A stretch of 64,000 nt of DNA from Asanoa ishikariensis (GTDB lineage Bacteria > Actinomycetota > Actinomycetes > Mycobacteriales > Micromonosporaceae): positions 382,193-446,192 of the forward strand of contig NZ_FNQB01000004.1 in assembly GCF_900107455.1 (NCBI RefSeq), given 5' to 3'. A program made the translations under genes and the position numbers. The notes beneath the pieces were generated by a model. The model searched no databases. It had not been told where the DNA came from and saw nothing but the letters and a program-made list of their open reading frames with translations. The stretch's first letter is position 1. Each line of letters opens with the position of its first letter. This document shows, piece after piece, positions 58,708 through 64,000 of this stretch.

Positions 58708-60213
58708 CTACTTCTTTGGTTTGCCCTCCACGGCCTTCGTCTCGCCGCCGTTGGCCCGCTCGCCGAGCCGGGCCAGCAGCGCCGGCAGGTCGACACCCGT
58801 GAGGTCCGAGCCGAGCTGGAGGCCCTGCGCGACGTTGCCGGCGACGGACTTCGCCAGTGCCGACGCGCCGTCGGTGGAGATGACGGTCATCTTGTCGATC
58901 GCGCTCATCGGGCGGCTGGCCGCCTCGACCACCTCCGGAAGCACCCGCACGAGCAGGTCGAGGACGGCGGCCTCGCCGTACGTGGCGAACGCGTCGGCCT
59001 TGCGGGCCATCGCCTCGGCCTCGGCGTTGCCCTTGGCCAGGATGGCCGCCGCCTCGGCGGAACCCTCGCGCTCGATCGCGTCCGCGATGGCCGTGCGCCG
59101 GCGCTGCTCGGCCTCGCCCTCCTTGGCGCCCTCGATCGCGTTGGCCTCCGCCAGCGCGGCCCGCCGCGCCCGCTCACCCTCACCGGTCAGCCGCGCCTGC
59201 TCCGCCTGCGCCTGGGCCGCGGCGATGGTCGCCTGGCGCTCGGCGTCGGCCTTGAAGACGGCCGCGTTGCGGGACGCCTCGGCCTCCTGCTCCAGCTTGT
59301 AGCGGGCCGCGTCGGCCGGCTTGCGCACCTCGGTGTCGAGCTGCCGCTGCTTGAGCTCGGCGTTGCGTTCGGCGACCTTCTGCTGCTCGGCGAGGATGGC
59401 CTGGTCGCGCTCGGCGGTCGCGAGCGGGCCGGCGGCCGCCGACCGGGCCCTGGCCGCGTCGATCTCCGCCTGGATGCCCGCCTTCTTCAGCGCGAGGTTG
59501 CGCTCCGCCTCGGCGATCGCCTCCTCGGCCAGCAGGCGCTCCTGCTCGGCGGACTGCCGCGCGCGGGCCTCCGCGATGGAGGCCTCCTTGAGCACCCGGG
59601 CGGCCTCGGGCCGACCGAGATCCTGCAGGTACGAGCCCTCGGCGACGATGTCCTGCAACTGGAACGTGTCGAGCACCAGACCCTGGTTGGTCATCGAGTG
59701 CTCGGCCTCCTCGGCCACCGCGGACGCGAAGGCGGCGCGGTCCCGGATGATCTCCTCGATGGTGAGCCGGCCGACGATCGAACGCAGCGAACCGGCCAGC
59801 ACCTCGCGGGTGAACTCGTCGATCTCGGCCTGCTGGCGCAGGAACCGTTGCCCGGCCGCGCGGATCGCGTCCTCGGTGCCGCCGACCTTGACGATCGCGA
59901 CGCCGTGCAGGGCGGCGCGGATGCCCAACTTGGTGACCGCGCCGGTGATCTCGACGTGGATGCGCCGGCTCGACAGGTCCAGCGACTGGAGCTTCTGCAC
60001 CACGGGCACGACGAAGACGGAGGCGCCCATGACGACCTTCTGGCCCGACAGGTCCGTCTGCCGGATGCCGGCGGACGACACGGTGGCCCGCCCCTTGCGG
60101 CCGGTCACGATGAAGGCCTCGTTGGGCCCGGCCACCTTGATGCGGGAGAGCACGAACATGACCAGGAGCAGCACCAGCAGCACGGCGCCGCCGAGCCCGA
60201 TGAGCAGTGGCAT
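58708..60213 (-). CDS. Flotillin-like SPFH-domain protein
   Basis: A 501-residue membrane-scaffold protein. One N-terminal membrane helix (LIGLGGAVLLVLLLVMFVLS) precedes the SPFH/band 7 domain (about 30-190: EAFIVTGRKGRATVSSAGIR, IHVEITGAVTKLGIRAALHG). A long Ala/Glu-rich coiled coil (about 200-400) follows and a C-terminal oligomerisation part. This is the layout of bacterial flotillin (YuaG/FloT), which organises membrane microdomains. It follows an NfeD-like gene by 12 bp, the usual partner. Confidence 0.95.
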   Translation of the reverse strand: MPLLIGLGGAVLLVLLLVMFVLSRIKVAGPNEAFIVTGRKGRATVSSAGIRQTDLSGQKVVMGASVFVVPVVQKLQSLDLSSRRIHVEITGAVTKLGIRAALHGVAIVKVGGTEDAIRAAGQRFLRQQAEIDEFTREVLAGSLRSIVGRLTIEEIIRDRAAFASAVAEEAEHSMTNQGLVLDTFQLQDIVAEGSYLQDLGRPEAARVLKEASIAEARARQSAEQERLLAEEAIAEAERNLALKKAGIQAEIDAARARSAAAGPLATAERDQAILAEQQKVAERNAELKQRQLDTEVRKPADAARYKLEQEAEASRNAAVFKADAERQATIAAAQAQAEQARLTGEGERARRAALAEANAIEGAKEGEAEQRRRTAIADAIEREGSAEAAAILAKGNAEAEAMARKADAFATYGEAAVLDLLVRVLPEVVEAASRPMSAIDKMTVISTDGASALAKSVAGNVAQGLQLGSDLTGVDLPALLARLGERANGGETKAVEGKPKK

Positions 60214-60225
60214 CTGACAAGCCCT

Positions 60226-60750
60226 TCAGGAGAGGGGGTGCACCGGCTCGACGACGACGCTCGTCTCGCTGGCGGCCTCGATGACGAAGATTTCGGCGCC
60301 CGCGGGCAGCGGCCGGTCGGCCTTGGCGTACAGCTTGATCGGTTGCCCGCCGAGGCGGACCCGCACTTCGCCGTATCCGGTCGCGCTGATCGGCGTGACC
60401 ACCACGCCGGTGGTGCCGACGAGGTCGGCCCGGGTGGGCGTGGCGTCCGTGTGCATGTTGCGGGCGGCCCGCGACAGGCGCACCGCGAGGTAGGCGGTGG
60501 GCAGTGCGGCGAGCACGCCCACGGCCCCGGCCACCGCCACCGTCTCGGGCGTGTGCCCACCGACCAGCTCGTTGGTGATCGCACCGGCGAACCCGAGCGC
60601 GCCCAGGAAGCCCGCCACCGCCTCGATGGAGAAGAAGTCGGGCAGTTCGAGGTGTCCGAAGTGGAGCAGCTCGCCGCCGAGCAGCGAGAGAGCCAGCACC
60701 AGCGCACCGGCGCCGCCGATGAGCAGGAAGACAACGGTGGCACCGTCCAT
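60226..60750 (-). CDS. NfeD-like membrane protein
   Basis: A 174-residue protein with three or four membrane helices (VVFLLIGGAGALVLALSLLG, VAGFLGALGFAGAITNEL, VAVAGAVGVLAALPTAYLAV) and a C-terminal OB-fold NfeD domain (DLVGTTGVVVTPISATGYGE, PAGAEIFVIEAASETSVVVE). Such proteins partner flotillins (YuaF with YuaG in Bacillus). The pair forms an operon with this gene first. Confidence 0.92.
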   Translation of the reverse strand: MDGATVVFLLIGGAGALVLALSLLGGELLHFGHLELPDFFSIEAVAGFLGALGFAGAITNELVGGHTPETVAVAGAVGVLAALPTAYLAVRLSRAARNMHTDATPTRADLVGTTGVVVTPISATGYGEVRVRLGGQPIKLYAKADRPLPAGAEIFVIEAASETSVVVEPVHPLS

Positions 60751-60822
60751 CCGACACCGCCCTCCCCGCGTCCTGAGTGCAGGGTAGCTACCACCCGCCA
60801 GCGGCGGGATCCGCGCAAAGGG

Positions 60823-61587
60823 TCAGATCCGTGGCCCGAGGAACAGGCCGCCGCTCGCGTCGACCACCTGGCCGGTGATCCAGCGGGCCGCGTCGGAGGC
60901 GAGGAACGCGACGACCTCGGCGACGTCGTCGGGCCCGCCCAACCGGTCCAGTGCCGTGGTGCCGGCGATCAGCCCGGCCAGGCCCGGCGTCTCGAACACG
61001 GCCGCGTTGGTCACGGTCCGGGTCGCGCCGGGCGCGACCGCGTTGACGGTGATGCCGCGGACTCCGAGCTCGTTGGCCAGGGTCCGGCTCATCGTCTCGA
61101 CCGCGCCCTTCGTCATGGCGAAGGACGTCTGGGCGGAGTTGGCCATCCGGGTCGCCACCGACGAGATGGTGATGATGCGGCCGCCGTCGCGGAACAACGG
61201 CAGGGCGCGCTCAATGATGAAGTACGGCGCGCGCACGTTGACCGCGAAGAGGTGGTCGAACTGCGCGCGGGTGGTGGTGCCGATCGGGCCGGCGGGCGCG
61301 GCCGCCGCGTTGTTGACGAGGATGTCGAGCGGGCGTCCGGCCAGGCCGGCCTCGACGCCCGCGAAGAGCCTCTCGACGTCGCCGTCCACCCCGAGCTCGG
61401 CACCGACCGTGAACGCGGTGCCGCCGGCGCGCACGATCTCGTCGACCGTCGCCGCCGCGCCGTCCTGGTCCGTGCCGAAATGGACGATGACCGCCGCACC
61501 CCGCGCCGCCAGCCGGGTCGCGATCGCCTGCCCGATGCCGCGCGATGCCCCGGTTACGAGGGCGGTCCTGCCGGTCAGATCAGTCAT
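60823..61587 (-). CDS. Short-chain dehydrogenase/reductase with Tyr-to-Phe at the catalytic position
   Basis: A 254-residue SDR from ATG at 61587 (GAGGC 8 bases upstream). Cofactor motif TGASRGIG (12-19), VNNAAAA (NNAG variant) and PGATRT are present. The active-site Ser (ITISS, 142-143) and Lys160 are kept, but the catalytic Tyr of YxxxK is Phe156 (codon TTC at 61122-61120) in SFAMTKGAVE. Related SDRs of the 3-oxoacyl-ACP-reductase-like group have Tyr here. It is divergent from a TetR gene with a strong palindrome between them. Confidence 0.9.
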   Translation of the reverse strand: MTDLTGRTALVTGASRGIGQAIATRLAARGAAVIVHFGTDQDGAAATVDEIVRAGGTAFTVGAELGVDGDVERLFAGVEAGLAGRPLDILVNNAAAAPAGPIGTTTRAQFDHLFAVNVRAPYFIIERALPLFRDGGRIITISSVATRMANSAQTSFAMTKGAVETMSRTLANELGVRGITVNAVAPGATRTVTNAAVFETPGLAGLIAGTTALDRLGGPDDVAEVVAFLASDAARWITGQVVDASGGLFLGPRI

Positions 61588-61606
61588 GGTCGCTGCCTCA
61601 TTTGTG

Positions 61607-61635
61607 TTAGTCACTACCAACTTGGTAGACGCTAA
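61607..61635. promoter_or_regulatory. TetR operator between SDR and TetR genes
   Basis: CTACCAACTTGGTAG (61614-61628) is a perfect 7+1+7 palindrome, and TTAG/CTAA outer arms extend the symmetry to 29 bp about base 61621. A further half-site TGGTAGT occurs at 61641-61647. It lies 19 bp upstream of the SDR start and 21 bp upstream of the TetR start, so it should control both. Confidence 0.78.
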
Positions 61636-61656
61636 CACACTGGTAGTCTCTAACGC

Positions 61657-62235
61657 GTGCCCGAGTCACCGCTGCGAGCGCAGCGCCGAGCCGAGACCCA
61701 GCGCGCGATCCAGGCGCACGCGGTGCGGCTGTTCAGCGAGCGCGGCTACGACGCCACGACCGTGACCGAGGTGGCGGAGGCCGCGGGCGTCTCGGCCATG
61801 ACCGTCTACCGGCACTTCCCGACCAAGGAAGACCTGGTCCTGGTGGACGAGCTAGGCCCGCTCGTCGCGGCCCGGGTGGCCGCGTCCGCCGGCGTGCGCC
61901 CGCCGGTGCGTCGGATCGGCCAGGCGCTCGTCGAGTCGGCCACGGCGGTGACCGGTGACCGTTTCCTCCTCGCCCGGCTTCAGCTCATGATCTCGACCCA
62001 GGCCTTACGGGCGCGGCATCTCGACAATCACTACGTCCTGCAGCAGGCCATTGTGGACGCTCTCGGCGCCGACGCCGGCGACCCGTTCGATGCCGAGGCG
62101 GCGGCCAGCGCCTGCCTTGCCGCGATGCACACCGCCCTGGTGCGGTGGGCCCAGGACGACGGCCGCAGCGACCTGGCCGGCCTGGTCGCCAAGGCGCTCG
62201 CCGCGGCCGTCGGCGACCCTGTCCGCGATCACTAG
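61657..62235 (+). CDS. TetR-family transcriptional regulator
   Basis: A 192-residue regulator from GTG at 61657: RAETQRAIQAHAVRLFSERG, YDATTVTEVAEAAGVSAMTV and YRHFPTKEDLVLVDE give a classic TetR DNA-binding domain, followed by a MftR/TetR_C-like domain. It is divergent from the SDR and shares the palindrome with it, the usual layout for a repressor and its reductase target. Confidence 0.93.
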   Translation: MPESPLRAQRRAETQRAIQAHAVRLFSERGYDATTVTEVAEAAGVSAMTVYRHFPTKEDLVLVDELGPLVAARVAASAGVRPPVRRIGQALVESATAVTGDRFLLARLQLMISTQALRARHLDNHYVLQQAIVDALGADAGDPFDAEAAASACLAAMHTALVRWAQDDGRSDLAGLVAKALAAAVGDPVRDH

Positions 62236-62245
62236 CTAGGGTGTC

Positions 62246-62776
62246 GTGGTGAACAGCCTGGTTACGCCCCGAATCCTGCTGCGCCGATGGCAGGAGGACG
62301 ACCTGGACGCCTTCGCCGAGGTCTGCTCCCAGCCGGAAGTGATGCGCTGGATCCGCGATGGCAGCGTTCTGGACAGGGAGGCCACCGCCGAGCGTCTGGC
62401 GGCCTTCGAGAGGCACTGGGAAGAGCACGGCTTCGGGCTCTATGCCCTCGTCGTGCGGGAGACCGGTGAGCTGGCCGGGTTCACCGGGTTGGCGGTGCCG
62501 ACGTTCCTTCCCGAGATCATGCCGGCCGTCGAGATCGGGTGGCGACTGGGGCGGCGACACTGGGGACTGGGGCTGGCCACCGAAGCGGCCCGAGCCGTGG
62601 TCCAGCACGCGCGCGACGACCTCGGCCTCGAGCGACTCGTCAGCATCCATCAGGTCGGCAACGAAGCCTCCGCCCGCGTGATGATCAAGATCGGCATGCA
62701 CCTCGAACGCGAGACGGTCGAGCCTTCCGCCGGGCGGCCGGTCCGGGTCTACGAGCTGGACCTCACCCGCGGTTGA
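62246..62776 (+). CDS. GNAT-family N-acetyltransferase (RimJ/RimL-like)
   Basis: A 176-residue acetyltransferase. It has LVTPRILLRRWQEDDLDAFA at the start, the acetyl-CoA motif WRLGRRHWGLGLATEAARAV (Q/RxxGxG/A) and ERLVSIHQVGNEASARVMIK before the end, as in RimJ/RimL-type enzymes. GTG at 62246 or 62249 is the start. It follows the TetR gene by 10 bp and converges with the peptidase gene, overlapping by 14 bp. The substrate is unknown. Confidence 0.9.
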   Translation: MVNSLVTPRILLRRWQEDDLDAFAEVCSQPEVMRWIRDGSVLDREATAERLAAFERHWEEHGFGLYALVVRETGELAGFTGLAVPTFLPEIMPAVEIGWRLGRRHWGLGLATEAARAVVQHARDDLGLERLVSIHQVGNEASARVMIKIGMHLERETVEPSAGRPVRVYELDLTRG

Positions 62777-63419
62777 AGAACTTCCACGATCCTTCGGAGA
62801 CCACCTCCACGGTGCCGTCGGTCACCTTGATGGCCGTGTCGTCGTCGATCGCGTACGCCGGGCCCGCGATGTCGTCCGCCCACCGCTCCGCGGCGGCCAT
62901 GCTCAACCGCGGGGTGTCGGGGAGATCGAGGTGCGGGAAGATCGAGAAGTCGACCATCCCGAGCATGCCGTCGTCGTCGGTGGGCGAGTCGACGAAGTGC
63001 CGCCCGACGCGCGGGGTCAGCACCAGGCTGCCGGCGCTTGATCCGACGTAGACCAGGTCGGCCAGTGACGGCAGGAGGTCGGCCAGCCCGGACTCCCGCA
63101 TCCAGCGGCGCAGATACACCGTCTCGCCGCCGTTCACCAGCAGGACGTCGGCGTCCCGGACCCACTGGACCCACCGTTCCCGGTCGATGCTGGGCAGCGC
63201 GGTGAGCTCCAGGACTCCCACTGACTTCCAGCCGAGACCGACCAACCTCGCGGGCGCCTGCCCGCTGACGAACCTCCACGGCCCGGTCGGGTCGTAGAAG
63301 TAGCCCGCGGTGGGAACGCAGAGCGCGTTGGACTCGGCGATCGGCTTGCCCAGCAGGTCGACGAGGGCGTCGTGGATGGCCCGGTTGTTGACGCCGGAGG
63401 AACACAGGAGAAGCCGCAT
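62763..63419 (-). CDS. Peptidase E-like S51 family protein
   Basis: A 218-residue protein (ATG at 63419) with the serine nucleophile elbow GSSAGS (Ser128) in DLVYVGSSAGSLVLTPRVGR, preceded by DVLLVNGGETVYLRRWMRES, the typical S51 blocks. The His/Asp partners fit FPHLDLPDTPRLS and YAIDDDTAIKV. Family members cleave Asp-X dipeptides or cyanophycin. It follows the M23 peptidase gene by 14 bp on the same strand. Confidence 0.9.
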   Translation of the reverse strand: MRLLLCSSGVNNRAIHDALVDLLGKPIAESNALCVPTAGYFYDPTGPWRFVSGQAPARLVGLGWKSVGVLELTALPSIDRERWVQWVRDADVLLVNGGETVYLRRWMRESGLADLLPSLADLVYVGSSAGSLVLTPRVGRHFVDSPTDDDGMLGMVDFSIFPHLDLPDTPRLSMAAAERWADDIAGPAYAIDDDTAIKVTDGTVEVVSEGSWKFFNRG

Positions 63420-63433
63420 GGGGCAACCTAACA

Positions 63434-64000
63434 TCAGCCCAGCGGCACCACCGGGGCCGTCGAGCGGGCGACGTAGAAGCACCCCGTGGTCGGCAAGCTG
63501 CTCGCGGCCGGCGGCGTCGCGCCGTCGTACAGAGCGAGCAGGAAGTTCTGCGGGCAGCGCCGCGTGGTGCCGGTCCTGATGCCGAAGTGCAGGTGCGGAC
63601 CGGTCGAGTTGCCGGTGTTGCCGGTCAGTCCGACCTGCTGGCCGGCGGTGACCGACGCGCCGTTCGAGACGGACCACGACGAGAAGTGGCAGTACGTGTA
63701 GATGGCGCCGTCGCTGCCGGTCAGGTTGATGCCGCGGCCGCACGAACTGTCGTCGATGACCACCACCGTGCCGGAGCGGACGGCGTACGCCGGTGTCCCG
63801 GTGCCGACCGGCAGGTCGATCGCGGGGTAGTCGTGGTGCGGGTCGTCGTACTCGCTGCGCGGCAGCGCGCCTCGGGCGAGCGGCAAGGTGATCGAGGGGG
63901 AACCGGTCGACGAGGTGATCCGGACCGCGTCGGCGACGACGTAGCCGGGCTGGCTGGTCCACCGGCTCACCCCGACCACGTTGTAGTCACCGGCGGCGAG
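63434..64000 (-). CDS. M23-family (LytM) peptidase domain protein, 5' end outside the window
   Basis: The frame is open to the right edge, so at least 188 residues of a longer protein are seen. The first visible part (AGDYNVVGVSRWTSQPGYVV) resembles a golvesin/Xly-type cell-wall-binding module. The LytM domain follows with HHDYPAIDLPVGTGTPAYAV (zinc His and Asp), VVVIDDSSCGRGINLTGSDG, YTYCHFSSWSVSNGASVTAG and the active-site HLHFGI. It probably cuts peptidoglycan cross-bridges outside the cell. Start and signal peptide lie beyond the window. Confidence 0.9.
   Translation of the reverse strand, partial: LAAGDYNVVGVSRWTSQPGYVVADAVRITSSTGSPSITLPLARGALPRSEYDDPHHDYPAIDLPVGTGTPAYAVRSGTVVVIDDSSCGRGINLTGSDGAIYTYCHFSSWSVSNGASVTAGQQVGLTGNTGNSTGPHLHFGIRTGTTRRCPQNFLLALYDGATPPAASSLPTTGCFYVARSTAPVVPLG

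Noticed and set aside
59698-61635. 645-codon plus-strand open frame opposite flotillin, NfeD and SDR genes
   Set aside because: A shadow frame; the minus-strand proteins have full domain evidence.

Overview
The window is very GC-rich, densely coded actinobacterial DNA. GTG starts are common, genes often overlap by ATGA or GTGA, and regulators of the TetR, GntR, SARP, BlaI/M56, ECF and Ser/Thr-kinase/FHA types are frequent. This fits a soil actinomycete, possibly Micromonosporaceae; the family is an inference. No rRNA, tRNA, CRISPR array, insertion sequence or prophage was recognised.

Layout. 1-5.2 kb: sugar ABC transporter operon led by a fumarase/PcaB-superfamily lyase, with two LacI-type palindromes upstream; the permease runs off the left edge. 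5.2-9.2 kb: small lipoprotein and membrane genes, a SigE-family sigma factor with a membrane partner, and a beta-propeller protein. 9.3-17.9 kb: a GntR regulator and a peptide ABC transporter operon ending in a gamma-glutamyltransferase; a 13-bp motif is shared by the regulator and operon promoters. 17.9-23.4 kb: a RiPP-type cluster with a 90-aa precursor candidate, an FxsB-like radical SAM enzyme, an HExxH peptide-modifying enzyme and a TPR/Sel1 protein, next to a substrate-binding protein whose two halves are in swapped (circularly permuted) order. 23.5-27.7 kb: cell-envelope block (M15 peptidase, DedA, PAP2, methyltransferase, BlaI, M56) with two BlaI-type operators. 27.7-28.1 kb: ABC-ATPase pseudogene. 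28.1-33.8 kb: DUF4062-STAND ATPase, lipoprotein, Hanks-type kinase and an FHA-HTH protein. 33.8-40.8 kb: threonine aldolase, a pair of small proteins, esterase, MFS/TetR/acetyltransferase operon, cupin, TetR and metallo-hydrolase.

40.8-46.0 kb: an aromatic meta-cleavage operon (aldolase, tautomerase, type I extradiol dioxygenase, 6PGDH-like dehydrogenase, hydratase) that would yield pyruvate and oxaloacetate from 4-oxalomesaconate, with a divergent membrane protein. 46-53.5 kb: DUF427, membrane protein, SARP-NB-ARC regulator, toroid protein, SRPBCC, aroA and TetR. 53.6-64 kb: aldo-keto reductase, secreted GH20 hexosaminidase, ECF41 sigma factor with its carboxymuconolactone-decarboxylase-like target, flotillin/NfeD, SDR/TetR pair, GNAT, peptidase E and an M23 peptidase cut by the right edge.

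Most interesting are the RiPP cluster with the permuted binding protein, the BlaI circuit over undecaprenyl-lipid recycling genes, the unusual enzyme mix in the aromatic operon, and a structured hairpin repeat present in two convergent intergenic regions.
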